Shown: positions 1-8,628 of the stretch, one piece after another
Layout of the letters: each line of letters opens with the position of its first letter
Numbering within the stretch: the stretch's first letter is position 1
Assembly (NCBI GenBank): GCA_003665935.1
Contig: QPLR01000003.1
Coordinates: forward strand, 1 to 64,000
DNA: 64,000 nt
Reading direction: 5' to 3'
Origin: Halobellus sp. Atlit-31R
GTDB lineage: Archaea; Halobacteriota; Halobacteria; Halobacteriales; Haloferacaceae
Made by a program: the position numbers and the translations under genes
The notes under the pieces: generated by a model
The model's database searches: none
Seen by the model: the letters and a program-made list of their open reading frames with translations, nothing else
Told to the model about the DNA's origin: nothing

Positions 1-1
1 C

Positions 2-124
2 GGCGACCGCGTGCTGCTGTCGCCGCCGGGCACCGACGCCGACGCCGACGCACGGACGGCCGAGGCCGAGGACGACGACGACCTCGACTACTACGACTGG
101 TGGTTCGTCACCAAAGAGCAGTAA
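2..124 (+). CDS. C-terminal end of an unidentified acidic protein (5' truncated by window)
   Basis: Only the last 40 codons are inside the window, ending in TAA at 122-124. The visible part begins GDRVLLSPPG, continues with an Asp/Ala-rich and then Asp-rich linker, and ends in an aromatic stretch (YYDWWFVTKEQ). The composition is typical of haloarchaeal proteins. Too little is present to assign a family. Confidence 0.6.
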   Translation, partial: GDRVLLSPPGTDADADARTAEAEDDDDLDYYDWWFVTKEQ

Positions 125-176
125 CGCTGCCGTTCACGGCAACCCAGCGATCACGTTTCGAGCGGGGACTCCCCGA

Positions 177-1373
177 TCAGAGTAGCAGATCGATGCCGGC
201 GAACGCCGCGTAGGCGACGCCGAAGGCGAGCACGAGCGAGCCGATCCACGCGAGCGCCGTTTTCGCCATCTTCTCTCGGCTGACGCCCGCGCCGCCCGCG
301 GCGTATCCGCTGCCGATGATCGCACTGACGATGATCTCGTTGAACGAGACCGGAATCCCGAGTGCGACGGCCGTCTGTGCGATGGCGAACGACGGGATCA
401 TCGCCGCGATCGAGCGCCGCGGACCGAGCGAGGAGTAGTCCTGCGAGAGCGCCTTGATCATCCGCGGCGCACCGGTCCAGGAGCCGACGAGGAGCCCGAG
501 CCCGCCGCCGACCAAGAGCGCGGGAAGCGGGACCGCAACCGCGTCGAGCAGCGGAACGAGCGGGCCGATCGCGAGGCCGACCTGACTCCCACCGGCAGAG
601 AACGCGACGAGGCCGCCCAAAACGAGGAGGAACCGGCGCTGTCCGCGCCCCGGGTCGACGTTCATCTCGCGGCGGACGAGCGCGGCCGCGACGAGGACGA
701 ACAGTCCCGAGACGGCCGCGACGCCGAGGTCGACGTCGACGACGGGGAGGACAATCGGCGGGGTCGCAGCCGCTCCGGCCTCGGCCAGCGAGCGTCCGCC
801 GTCGCCGCCGAGCGCGGCGAATCGGATGTTCGCGACGAGCAGACCGACGACGCCCGCGAGCGCGGGCACGGCGGTCCGTTCGGGGACGGACTCGTTGCGG
901 AGGAGGCGCGCCGTCCCGTAGGCGATGCCGCCGCCGACGAACGGCGTGAGCACCCACAGCGAGACGATCTGCTGGTACTTCGCGACAGCGGGCCCGCCGC
1001 CGTTGGCGAGGCCGACGCCGACCACTGCGCCCGTCACGGTGAACGCGGTGGCGATCGGGTACCCCGCGAACACGCCGAGCGCCACCAGCGCCGCGGCAAC
1101 GAGCAGCGCAAGAGTCGAAGCCGTCGCGGTGAGCACCGGGCCGACGACGAGCTGTGTGCCGACCGCCTCCGTTACGTTCGCACCTTGGAGGACCGCGCCC
1201 GCGAGCCCGAGAACGCCGACGACGAAGCCGGCTCGCATCACCGAGATGGCGTTCGCGCCGACGGCCGGGGCGAACGGCGTCGACCCCGAGGAGCCGGCAC
1301 CGATCGACCACGACATAAACAGGCTCGCCAGTGCAGCGACCACGAGAGTGGCGAGAGTAGCGACCGCAGCCAT
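177..1373 (-). CDS. pit: Inorganic phosphate transporter, PiT family
   Basis: A 398-residue polytopic membrane protein. It carries the PiT-type repeat GANAIS near residue 40 and a second, related half near the C-terminus (the GSWTGAPRM and SFNEII regions), separated by a central loop. PiT proteins are low-affinity phosphate permeases driven by co-transported cations. I chose the ATG at 1373, which gives a hydrophobic first helix straight after the start; the open frame runs further upstream but overlaps the next gene. A small single-span membrane protein ends 5 bp upstream on the same strand, so the two are probably one operon. Substrate is inferred from the family only. Confidence 0.85.
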   Translation of the reverse strand: MAAVATLATLVVAALASLFMSWSIGAGSSGSTPFAPAVGANAISVMRAGFVVGVLGLAGAVLQGANVTEAVGTQLVVGPVLTATASTLALLVAAALVALGVFAGYPIATAFTVTGAVVGVGLANGGGPAVAKYQQIVSLWVLTPFVGGGIAYGTARLLRNESVPERTAVPALAGVVGLLVANIRFAALGGDGGRSLAEAGAAATPPIVLPVVDVDLGVAAVSGLFVLVAAALVRREMNVDPGRGQRRFLLVLGGLVAFSAGGSQVGLAIGPLVPLLDAVAVPLPALLVGGGLGLLVGSWTGAPRMIKALSQDYSSLGPRRSIAAMIPSFAIAQTAVALGIPVSFNEIIVSAIIGSGYAAGGAGVSREKMAKTALAWIGSLVLAFGVAYAAFAGIDLLL

Positions 1374-1378
1374 CCCGA

Positions 1379-1600
1379 TTACTTCCCCCGATAGCCCTCG
1401 TCGAAGCCATCGCGGAGCCCCGTCATCGTCCGCCTGACGAACAGGTACGCGAAGAAGACGAAGCCGAGTAGAAAGACGAGGAGAACGACCAGCGCGGGGT
1501 TCGACGCGACGAAATCGACGACGACGTCGACCTGCGCGGGGTCGCCACCCGGACGCACGGCTTGCGACCGGCCGACGACTTCCGGCTGACGAGCGAGCAT
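1379..1600 (-). CDS. Small single-span membrane protein upstream of the phosphate permease
   Basis: A 73-residue protein with a soluble N-terminal half and one strongly hydrophobic helix (about residues 33-55), followed by a short charged tail ending GYRGK. The ATG at 1600 was chosen because the longer frame adds only Pro-rich shadow-like sequence. It ends 5 bp before the phosphate permease start, so co-transcription is likely and a role as an accessory subunit is plausible. No family is recognised. Confidence 0.6.
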   Translation of the reverse strand: MLARQPEVVGRSQAVRPGGDPAQVDVVVDFVASNPALVVLLVFLLGFVFFAYLFVRRTMTGLRDGFDEGYRGK

Positions 1601-1719
1601 AGGCGGGGGTATCCCCGGCGTCAGTAAAGGCGTTTCGCCGTCCGCCGGGTCTGACGCGGTGACCACGTGTCGCAGCGAGAGGAAGACTCATCACAGACGC
1701 GCCGAAACGTTCGTGATCG

Positions 1720-2691
1720 ATGGCCGACATCCTCCCCTCCCGGCCAGAGCTCCCCGACAGCGACGAGAAGGAACCGCGCGTCGTAGGCCTCGACAGCGAC
1801 GACGCCGACGAACTCCTCGGGGCGATCACCTCCGACACCGCGCGCCAGGTGCTCGGCGAACTCCACGAGGAGCCGGGACCGCCCTCGGACCTCGCCGACA
1901 GGGTCGACACCTCGATCCAGAACGCTCAGTACCACCTGGATCGGCTCGAATCGGCGGAGCTGATCGAGTCCGCCGGCACGGCGTACTCCGAGAAGGGACG
2001 GGAGATGACCGTCTACGCCCCCTCGGACCGTGCCCTCGTCGTCGTGGCCGGGAACGAATCCGACACGAGCGGGTTGCAGTCGGTGCTGACGCAACTACTC
2101 GGCGGGCTCGGCGTCGTGGCGCTCGGCAGCGTCGTCGTCGACCGCCTCGTGCGGAGCGGCCCGGGTCCATCGCTCTCGGTCAGGTCCGAGGGTGCTCGAG
2201 GGTCCGGCGAAGCCGGCGGAGGCGGTGAAGCAGGCAGCGCAGCGAACCGAAGCGGGACGTCGGATCCGGCCGTGCCCGACGTCGGGACTGCCACGGACGC
2301 ACGCGAAGCGACGTCACCCCCGAGTGTGACGTCGACAGCGACGCCCACAGAGGCCCCGAGCGGTGGAGGCGACGGGGGCGGATTCGGGATTCAGAAGGTA
2401 ACGGAGACGCCGGCACCGACTGAAGCACCCACCGCGACGCCGGCAGCGACGGAGCGCCCCGAGACGGCCCAAGGCGAGACGGTCGCAGAAGTGACGCGAA
2501 CGGCCGCGGACGTGACACAGACGGCTGCGGAGGTGACGCAGACGGCCGTCGAGACGTCGGCTGCTGCGGGGGGCGGTCGCGGGCCGCTCGACGCCGTCGG
2601 GTCGGCCGTCGCCGGACTGCCGCCCGGTGCGCTGTTCTTCCTCGGGGGAGTCGTCGCGCTCTCGTTCGTCGCACTCGTCTGGTGGCGGTAG
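1720..2691 (+). CDS. Winged-helix (ArsR-like) protein with C-terminal membrane anchor
   Basis: A 323-residue protein. Residues about 30-100 form a winged-helix DNA-binding domain (DTARQVLGELHE, then QYHLDRLESAELIES and a wing), of the ArsR-like type common in haloarchaea. A hydrophobic segment follows at about 120-145. Next comes a long Pro/Thr/Ala/Gly-rich low-complexity linker with heptad-like repeats, and a final transmembrane helix ending in LVWWR. The DNA-binding domain would be cytoplasmic and tethered to the membrane, suggesting a one-component membrane-bound regulator. The region between the two hydrophobic segments could lie outside the cell. Target genes are unknown; it stands alone. 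Confidence 0.75.
   Translation: MADILPSRPELPDSDEKEPRVVGLDSDDADELLGAITSDTARQVLGELHEEPGPPSDLADRVDTSIQNAQYHLDRLESAELIESAGTAYSEKGREMTVYAPSDRALVVVAGNESDTSGLQSVLTQLLGGLGVVALGSVVVDRLVRSGPGPSLSVRSEGARGSGEAGGGGEAGSAANRSGTSDPAVPDVGTATDAREATSPPSVTSTATPTEAPSGGGDGGGFGIQKVTETPAPTEAPTATPAATERPETAQGETVAEVTRTAADVTQTAAEVTQTAVETSAAAGGGRGPLDAVGSAVAGLPPGALFFLGGVVALSFVALVWWR
2488..2550 (+). repeat. Three 21-bp in-frame tandem units (heptad EVT-x-TAA)
   Basis: Three consecutive 21-bp units inside the membrane-anchored winged-helix gene encode EVTRTAA, DVTQTAA and EVTQTAV, followed by a degenerate fourth (ETSAAAG). They sit between the low-complexity linker and the final membrane helix and could form a short helical stalk. 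Confidence 0.7.
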
Positions 2692-2959
2692 GAGACGGAG
2701 AGCCGGCGGGAGTAGCACATTTCCCACGATGCTGAAACGGTGGTTTGAGCCTACGCCGTGTATAACACACCACGCCGCCAACTGTTGTGTGTAGGGTCGC
2801 CGCCGGCTTCGGCTCTCCCTCCCGGCTTTCGTCCCCCCACGAGCCCCCGAACTGTCACGTCGGCTGCGCGGTCACCTTCCCCTCGAGCCCCCACCCGAGA
2901 CCGCGACGGTCGCGCGGCGCCGCCGGCGGGCGGCCCGACACCCGTTTTTTTCGCTCCGT

Positions 2960-3484
2960 TCAGACCCCGCTGTCCCTGCTGACGACGAACGACTCGAAGA
3001 CCTCTCCGTCGACGGTGACGAGGCGGCCGTCGAGACGGCCGTCGTCCCGCCGCTCGAACTCGGCGTGAGCCGCGCGGTTGCCACGCGGTTGCGCGTGACT
3101 CCCCGGGTTGACGAGGACGAGATCGGGCGTCTGCTGGTAGGTCGGGCGATGGCTGTGACCGAAGAGGACGACGTCCGCGCCGCGTTGCCGACCGAACAGC
3201 GACAGCGCCGTCTCGCCCCCGCGCCGTCGGTGCGTCATCGCGAACGTGAGGCCGCCGAAGGTGAAAGAACGGGCCTCGGGGAGTCGGCCACGGATCCCGG
3301 CGTCGTCGTTGTTACCCGTGACGCCGAGCAGTCGGGCCGATTCGCGCTCGAAGTCGTCGAGAACCGACTCGCGCATAAAGTCGCCCGCGTGTGCGACGAG
3401 GTCGGCATCGCGGACGGCGTCGAGCGTTCGCCCCGAGAGGCGGTGTGTATCGGTACTGTGCGTGTCGGAGACCACAGTGAGCAT
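2960..3484 (-). CDS. Metallophosphoesterase, YfcE/MJ0936-like
   Basis: A 174-residue calcineurin-like phosphoesterase. The metal-binding motifs are all present: SDTH near the start, AGD (AHAGDF), GNND, and C-terminal GHSH followed by NPGS. The length and motif spacing fit the YfcE/MJ0936 family of small phosphodiesterases. I chose the ATG at 3484, which places the SDTH motif at about residue 6 as in the family; the longer frame adds an atypical N-terminus. The physiological substrate is unknown. Confidence 0.85.
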   Translation of the reverse strand: MLTVVSDTHSTDTHRLSGRTLDAVRDADLVAHAGDFMRESVLDDFERESARLLGVTGNNDDAGIRGRLPEARSFTFGGLTFAMTHRRRGGETALSLFGRQRGADVVLFGHSHRPTYQQTPDLVLVNPGSHAQPRGNRAAHAEFERRDDGRLDGRLVTVDGEVFESFVVSRDSGV

Positions 3485-3620
3485 TACCTCGCCGTATGCG
3501 GGCCGCACACAAGAACCGCGCGACGGAGACAACGGTGGATGGATGGAGAAGAGAGGGCACTGTTCGAGTGACCCACAGACAGGTGAAGATCACTTTACCC
3601 CGTCCCCAGAGTGAGACCGT

Positions 3621-4459
3621 ATAGCCGGAAGCAGAGGGGTCGTCCTCGCAGCGCTCGTCGCGAACGGGGCTATCGCGGTCCTGAAATTCGTCGGATTCCT
3701 GCTCACCGGCAGTTCGGCTACGGGAAGGCGCAGTTCTTCTACTCGTTTCTCGTAGCCGTGCTCCTGTTCGGGATCGCCGGCTGAGAGTCCGTCAAGCACG
3801 GCTACGACGCGATCGTCCACGGTGGTCACGCCGTCGCCGGGACGGCGTCGATCGCCGGGGCGTCGTTCCCCTCGTGGTGTATCAACGTCGTCGTCCTCCT
3901 CGGTGCGATCGGATTCGAGAGCTACGCGTTCGTGAAGGCGAGCTCGGAGATACAGCGACAGATGGACCAGTACGACTGGTCGGGGATCGGCGAGGCGTTC
4001 CGGAAGACGAGCGACGTGACGACGCCGACGGCGCTGACCGAGGACACGATCGCGCTTCTCGGAGCGGGGCTCGCGCTCGTCGGGATTCTCCTCTCGAAAG
4101 CGGCCGGCAACGAGGTGTACGATGCGATCGCCGCGCTGCTCATCGGCATCCTCTCGGTGGGCTTCGCGCTTGCGATCACGATCGCGTGGGAGAACAGACG
4201 GCTCATCCTCGGGGAGAGTCTGTCGCCGGACGCCGAGACGGAGCTCCGTGAGATCGTCGCGGCCGCACCCCACGTCGTCCACATCGACGCCTTCCGGACG
4301 GTGTTCGTCGGGCCGCAAGCGGTCCTCGTGACGGCGGACGTGAGCTTCGACCCGGAGACCGAGGCGGCTGAGCTGGACGAGCTGATCGCCGACGTCGAGA
4401 CGCGACTGAGAGCGGCCGACGACCGAGTCGAGCACGTCTCCGTCGAACCCGAGGTGTAG
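3621..4459 (+). pseudogene. Decayed cation diffusion facilitator (CDF) transporter
   Basis: Translated in pieces, this region reads as a CDF-family metal efflux protein. The first part (from about 3621, read AGSRGVVLAALVANGAIA through TGSSA) begins with ATA where ATG is expected. The frame then jumps at about 3708-3716 directly to FGYGKAQFF, losing the segment that normally holds the HSxAD metal-binding helix. Further on, TGA at 3782-3784 replaces an expected Trp (GIAG-stop-ESVKHG). From 3785 the frame is open to the stop at 4459, covering the later membrane helices and the cytoplasmic C-terminal domain. A fragment from GTG at 3932 could still be translated (175 residues). At least three independent lesions argue for a pseudogene. 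Confidence 0.85.
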
Positions 4460-4503
4460 CGGTCACTGCCGCGCCGATCCCGAACGATAGACCGTCGCGT
4501 CGG

Positions 4504-5535
4504 TCAGTCCCGCAGCTCGGCGACGACGTCGGCGATCCGATCGACCGCGACGTCGACGTCCTCGCGGGTCACGTCGAGGTTCGTACAGAACCGCGTGAGG
4601 TACTCCCCGTGCTCCCCACCGAGGACGCCGTGCTCCGCACAGACGGCCTCGAACGTCTCGGCGTCGACGCCCAGTTCGTCGGTGTACACCTGCACGATGT
4701 TCGTGTCCGGATCTGACACCCGCAGCCCCTCGATCCCGTCGAGTCCGGCCGCGAACCGGGCTGCGTTCTCGTGATCGACTGCGAGCCGGTCGACGTTCTC
4801 CAGCGCGAGGAGCCCCGGCGCGGCGATCAGACCCGCCTGGCGCATCCCCCCGCCGAACAGTTTGCGGACGCGGCGCGCCTCCTCGACGAACGCCGCGTCG
4901 CCCGCGAGGATCGACCCCACGGGCGCGCCGAGTCCCTTCGAGAGGCAGAACAGCACCGAGTCGACGTCGCGGACCATCCGTGCGGGGTCGACGTCGAGTG
5001 CGACACAGGCGTTGAACAGCCGCGCGCCGTCGAGGTGGACCGGGACGTCGTGGCTGTGTGCCGCGTCTGCGGCCGCCGAAATCGCCGCCGGCGGGACGGC
5101 GACGCCACCGCGGGCGTTGTGCGTGTTTTCGAGCGCGACGAGTCCGGTCCCCGCTCGGTGGAGGCTCTCTTCGACGTACGCGTCGTGGATCTGCTCGGGC
5201 GTCGGCACGGCGTCGACGGCGTCGACAGAGCGGGTCTGGAGCCCCGAGAGCTGCGCCAGGCCGCCGAGTTCCCAGTCGTAGATGTGCGCCATTCGGTCGA
5301 GGATGACCTCCTCGCCGCGGTCGGCGTGGACGCGCGCGGCGATCTGGTTGCCCATCGTGCCCGTCGGGACGAACATCGCCGCCTCGGTACCGACGCGGTC
5401 GGCGGCGGCGGCTTCGAGTTCGTTCACCGCCGGATCCTCGCCATAGACGTCGTCGCCGACGTCGGCGGCTGCTGCCGCGTCGCGCATCGCGTCGGAGGGC
5501 CGGGTCACCGTATCGCTTCGCAGGTCGATCGGCAT
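4504..5535 (-). CDS. ltaE: Low-specificity L-threonine aldolase
   Basis: A 343-residue PLP enzyme of fold type I, full length for the family. It begins with the characteristic IDLRSDTVTRP and has DDVYGEDP. HLDGAR at about 167-172 holds the Asp that contacts the PLP ring nitrogen. CLSKGLGAPVGS follows, with the Schiff-base Lys at about 200. It cleaves L-threonine or L-allo-threonine to glycine and acetaldehyde. The gene is divergent from the 2-hydroxyacid dehydrogenase gene across a 150-bp region. Confidence 0.9.
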   Translation of the reverse strand: MPIDLRSDTVTRPSDAMRDAAAAADVGDDVYGEDPAVNELEAAAADRVGTEAAMFVPTGTMGNQIAARVHADRGEEVILDRMAHIYDWELGGLAQLSGLQTRSVDAVDAVPTPEQIHDAYVEESLHRAGTGLVALENTHNARGGVAVPPAAISAAADAAHSHDVPVHLDGARLFNACVALDVDPARMVRDVDSVLFCLSKGLGAPVGSILAGDAAFVEEARRVRKLFGGGMRQAGLIAAPGLLALENVDRLAVDHENAARFAAGLDGIEGLRVSDPDTNIVQVYTDELGVDAETFEAVCAEHGVLGGEHGEYLTRFCTNLDVTREDVDVAVDRIADVVAELRD

Positions 5536-5685
5536 AGTCGAGGGTCAACGGGGAGGAAGAAATATCCGCGGATGGAAACCGGCGGAGCCGACAGGCGCAG
5601 CACCGCGGGTCCGAGAGCCGGCGATCCGTCACCGCGGGGCGGGGACACGCGGTCTTTTTTGTATCCGCAAAGTGACGTGTGTGGT

Positions 5686-6624
5686 ATGTCAGACGACGGG
5701 CCGACGATCGGCATTCACCCCTCGGTCGCGGACATCTTTCCTCCGAGGAGGCTTCGGGACGAGCTCGACGACGCCGCGGGCGACGTCGAGATACTGCCAG
5801 ACGGATCGGATCTCGACGGGCTCGACGGGCTCGTGACGTTTCGGTACGCCGACGCGTTCCTCGCTGCCGACCTCGAGTGGATCCACTGCGTCCTCGCCGG
5901 CGTCGACGCGTTCCCGCTGGACGCGCTGGAGCGACACGGGATCCGGCTCACGAACAGCTCCGGAATCCACGGCGACGCGGTCGGCGAGACGGTGCTGGGC
6001 TATCTGCTTCAGTTCGCTCGGCGGTTGCACGTCTATCGGGACAACGAACCGAAGCGCACGTGGGAGTATCCCGACTGGGACGAGGCGTTCACGCTCGCGG
6101 GCGAGACGGTGTGCGTCGTCGGCCTCGGGACGCTCGGGCAGGGCGTCGCCGCGCGGGCCGACGGCGTCGGAATGGACGTCGTGGGCGTGCGACGGACGCC
6201 GACCCCGATTCCGTGGGTGTCGCAGATCTACACCCCGGATGCGCTCACCGAGGCCATCGCCGACGCCCGGTTCGTCGTGCTGACGGTCCCGCTCACCGAG
6301 CAGACGCGCGGTCTCGTCGGCTCCGCGGAACTCGCGGCGATGCGGGACGACGCCTACCTCGTCAACGTCGCGCGCGGCCCGGTCGTCGACCAGGACTGCC
6401 TGCTCCGGGAACTGGAGTCCGGAGGGCTGGCCGGGGCCGCACTCGACGTGTTCGAAGAGGAGCCGCTGCCGGACGAGTCGCCGCTCTGGGAACTGGAGAA
6501 CGTCATCGTCACTCCGCACACGGCCGGCGCGACCCGGGCGTACGCCGAGCGCATCGCTGCGCTCGTCGACGAGAACTACAAGCGACTCCGCGGCGGCGAC
6601 GCGCTCGCGAATCAGGTCGTCTGA
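5686..6624 (+). CDS. D-2-hydroxyacid dehydrogenase, NAD(P)-dependent
   Basis: A 312-residue protein. The Rossmann nucleotide-binding motif VVGLGTLGQG is at about 144-153, and the catalytic Arg is in NVARGPVVD. A Glu follows in the FEEEPLPDESPLW region, and the catalytic His is in VTPHTAG near residue 280. These are the Arg/Glu/His triad of the family that reduces 2-oxoacids. An arginine pair after the second strand of the fold (VGVRR) hints at NADP(H) rather than NAD(H), which is an inference. The ATG at 5686 follows a T-rich element (gtcttttttgta, about 30 nt upstream) that could be the promoter. The frame is open far upstream, but that part is the shadow of ltaE. Confidence 0.87.
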   Translation: MSDDGPTIGIHPSVADIFPPRRLRDELDDAAGDVEILPDGSDLDGLDGLVTFRYADAFLAADLEWIHCVLAGVDAFPLDALERHGIRLTNSSGIHGDAVGETVLGYLLQFARRLHVYRDNEPKRTWEYPDWDEAFTLAGETVCVVGLGTLGQGVAARADGVGMDVVGVRRTPTPIPWVSQIYTPDALTEAIADARFVVLTVPLTEQTRGLVGSAELAAMRDDAYLVNVARGPVVDQDCLLRELESGGLAGAALDVFEEEPLPDESPLWELENVIVTPHTAGATRAYAERIAALVDENYKRLRGGDALANQVV

Positions 6625-6642
6625 TCGGAATCGTCGGAGAAG

Positions 6643-6716
6643 GTCCGGGTGCGAGAATCGAACCCGCGTCTCAGCCTCCACAAGGCTGAAGGATAGTCCA
6701 CTACCCTAACCCGGAC
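6643..6716 (-). tRNA. tRNA-His (anticodon GTG)
   Basis: On the minus strand the sequence folds as a tRNA. The acceptor TCCGGGT pairs with ACCCGGA, the anticodon stem CAGCC/GGCTG encloses TTGTGGA (anticodon GTG), and the T arm is GCGGG-TTCGATT-CTCGC. The extra G at position -1 (base 6716) is encoded in the DNA and faces C73 (base 6643), the identity pair of tRNA-His. CCA is not encoded. Confidence 0.95.
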
Positions 6717-6888
6717 ACGCACCTCCAGATACCCCCGTCGAAGTCAAATACGTTACGACTCGCCACCAGAGTGCGCCGGAATCACACAGGTCGAACTGCC
6801 GCGTGCGGGTCGTAGACGACTCGCCGACAGGTGCGGACGGGCGGCACCGGGACGCTTTTGACACCGAGCGGTCTATCTGCGGGCAACC

Positions 6889-7344
6889 GTGGCCATCACG
6901 GACAAGATCTACCTGAAGAACCACCGCCAGATCGTCTCGCAGATCGACGTGAACGTCCCGAAAGGGGCGTTCAAGGGCGCGACGATGGACGTGCTCTACT
7001 CCGGTGAGGGCCTCGCGAAGCTCGACGACGCGACGCGGGATCGGTTACTGGACTTCGCCGAGGACTTCCTCGATCCGAAGAACCCCGACGACCTCTACAC
7101 GGGCTACCCCGAGCGGCAGTTCGTGACGTATCTGCTGGAGCTCAGAGCGCAGGGGCTCGGCCCCGACGCCATCGTCGACGTGATGAGCGACGAGTACATG
7201 CTGTACGCCTACCCCGGCGACGTCCTCTCGTTTCTCGACAGTGCCGTCCGCACGCTGGAGGCGGCAGAGACGCTCGCCGGCGTCGAAGGCAACGAGGAGA
7301 TGGAAGCGAAGATGCGGCGGGCTCGGAAGGCGCTCTCGGGGTAG
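6889..7344 (+). CDS. Conserved haloarchaeal protein of unknown function
   Basis: A 151-residue soluble, acidic protein, probably mostly alpha-helical, starting at GTG 6889 (AITDKIYLKNHRQIVSQ). It has no membrane segment, Cys cluster or nucleotide-binding motif that I can see. The even codon use and acidic bias support a real gene, and I recall close homologues across haloarchaea without an assigned function. Confidence 0.7.
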   Translation: MAITDKIYLKNHRQIVSQIDVNVPKGAFKGATMDVLYSGEGLAKLDDATRDRLLDFAEDFLDPKNPDDLYTGYPERQFVTYLLELRAQGLGPDAIVDVMSDEYMLYAYPGDVLSFLDSAVRTLEAAETLAGVEGNEEMEAKMRRARKALSG

Positions 7345-7421
7345 CAGGGTGCGGCGAGACGTCGGTCGCCAGTCCCGATAGCGCCGGCGGAGACGGCGAC
7401 CGGCCTCGACGCCGCGCTAGC

Positions 7422-7832
7422 TCACCCCAGTCGGAACGAGGGCTCGTCGGCTTCGCTCGCGTCGAGGTCTTCGAGCTGAATGACCTCCTCGTCCTCGTCT
7501 TCGAGCTGCTCGCGGAGGTAGTTCACGTAGCGCTTGTGTTCTTCGAGCTGTTCGCGAAGGTGTTCGGCTTCGAGTTCGAGGCGCTCGTGCTCGCGGACGA
7601 AGCTCTTCGGGACTTTCACTTTCGGCGGGAAGCTCTCGTCGTCGCCGTTGCGCAGCTGCTCGAGTTCGTGCTCGGGGACGACCTGGACTTGTCCGTCGTG
7701 GGCAACGAGCGTGTCGACGTAGTCGCGGAAGACCGCCGACAGCGAGATGTCGCGCTCTTCGGCGATCTCACGCAGCGTCTCGAACGCGTCCTCGTTGACA
7801 CGGAACGAGATGGTCTTGTTTTTGTTGCCCAT
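7422..7832 (-). CDS. Ribbon-helix-helix transcriptional regulator with coiled coil
   Basis: A 136-residue protein. The N-terminus (KTISFRVNEDAFETLREIAEERDISLSAVFRDYVD) is a ribbon-helix-helix fold in which the short beta strand TISFRV contacts DNA as a dimer. Residues about 70-115 are a Glu/Leu-rich coiled coil with heptads (EHERLELEAEHLREQ), probably extending the dimer interface, and the tail is acidic. A 17-bp perfect palindrome lies 43 bp upstream of the start and may be its operator. The downstream neighbour on the opposite strand is the unknown gene ending at 7344. Confidence 0.82.
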   Translation of the reverse strand: MGNKNKTISFRVNEDAFETLREIAEERDISLSAVFRDYVDTLVAHDGQVQVVPEHELEQLRNGDDESFPPKVKVPKSFVREHERLELEAEHLREQLEEHKRYVNYLREQLEDEDEEVIQLEDLDASEADEPSFRLG

Positions 7833-7874
7833 CGCTTACCTCGGTGTTCGTCGTCGGACCCACTTAATGTTTCG

Positions 7875-7891
7875 TCAGACAATGTGTCTGA
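7875..7891. promoter_or_regulatory. 17-bp palindrome upstream of the RHH regulator (candidate operator)
   Basis: The sequence TCAGACA-ATG-TGTCTGA is a perfect inverted repeat with 7-bp arms and a 3-bp spacer. It lies just upstream of a TATA-like cattaagtg (minus strand, about 7862-7870) for the regulator gene starting at 7832. Its size and position fit a ribbon-helix-helix dimer or tetramer site for autoregulation. Confidence 0.55.
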
Positions 7892-7952
7892 GGTTACATA
7901 TGTGGGTAACGTCGGACACGACGCGGCGCGGCGGGGCGAACCCCACGGCCGC

Positions 7953-8627
7953 CTACGGTTCGCTCTGTACGTCGGCGCGTGTCTCGCGGTCACCCGTGGT
8001 CTGCGTCCCGCCGTCGGCGACCTCTCCGCCGTCGAGTCCGAGCTCGTCACCGTCGGACTCCTCGAGGCTATCGAGGGCGGAGACCGTCGACTCCGTGTAG
8101 CGCTCGATCGGGAGATCGTACTCCTCGCGGGCCATCCGAGCGTACTCGTTGCCCTCCTGGTCGAACGCTTCGATTCGGTCGAGCGTCCGCTCGGCCGTCT
8201 CGACGACCCAGCGGTCCCGGGTGGCGGCGTCGACGACCTGGATCGACTCCGGCCGCACCGAGACGTTGACCGACCCGTCGTCGGTCTCGTACGTCCGGGG
8301 CTTGCCGACGACGGCGACGTACGCGGGCGGTTCGAGCTCGCGGAGCGTACTCGCCGCTTCGGGCTGGTACTGCCCGGCGTAGACGAAGAACGTCCCGGTG
8401 GGGTCGACGATGCGACCGCGCCAGTACTCGTTGTCCTCGCCGACGTCGTCTTTCTCGGTCAGCGTGCCGACGAAGAACACCCGATTCGCCTTCGCGCCGG
8501 TCGGGAGCAGCAGATAGACCGGCGCGCGGTCGTCGTCGGACTCTTTGAACGTGAAGGCGGCGTCGTTGAACTCGTCTGCGAACACACGCCGAGCGACCTC
8601 GCGGGACGGGATCTCGTTCGAACTCAT
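7953..8627 (-). CDS. rpap3: RPA-associated protein (COG3390 type)
   Basis: A 224-residue protein of the family that partners archaeal RPA. It has an OB-like central region (VYLLLPTGAKANRVFFVGTL and the following strands, including the Trp/Arg-rich YWRGRIVDPTG) and a variable acidic C-terminus. It starts one base after the stop of the upstream rpa gene, so the two are translated from one transcript. In Haloferax the equivalent pair encodes Rpa3 and Rpap3, which bind each other and contribute to DNA repair; the paralogue number here is inferred from the partner's size. Confidence 0.85.
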   Translation of the reverse strand: MSSNEIPSREVARRVFADEFNDAAFTFKESDDDRAPVYLLLPTGAKANRVFFVGTLTEKDDVGEDNEYWRGRIVDPTGTFFVYAGQYQPEAASTLRELEPPAYVAVVGKPRTYETDDGSVNVSVRPESIQVVDAATRDRWVVETAERTLDRIEAFDQEGNEYARMAREEYDLPIERYTESTVSALDSLEESDGDELGLDGGEVADGGTQTTGDRETRADVQSEP

Positions 8628-8628
8628 C

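Noticed and set aside
2692-2959. Gene in the 268-bp gap before the phosphoesterase
   Set aside because: The frames present are Pro/Arg/Ser-rich shadows; I see only a weak ACACAC/GTGTGT inverted repeat near 2763-2795.
3782-3784. TGA in the CDF gene as a selenocysteine or readthrough codon
   Set aside because: The position is a Trp in the family, there is an independent frameshifting deletion and a lost start codon, and haloarchaea are not known to use selenocysteine.
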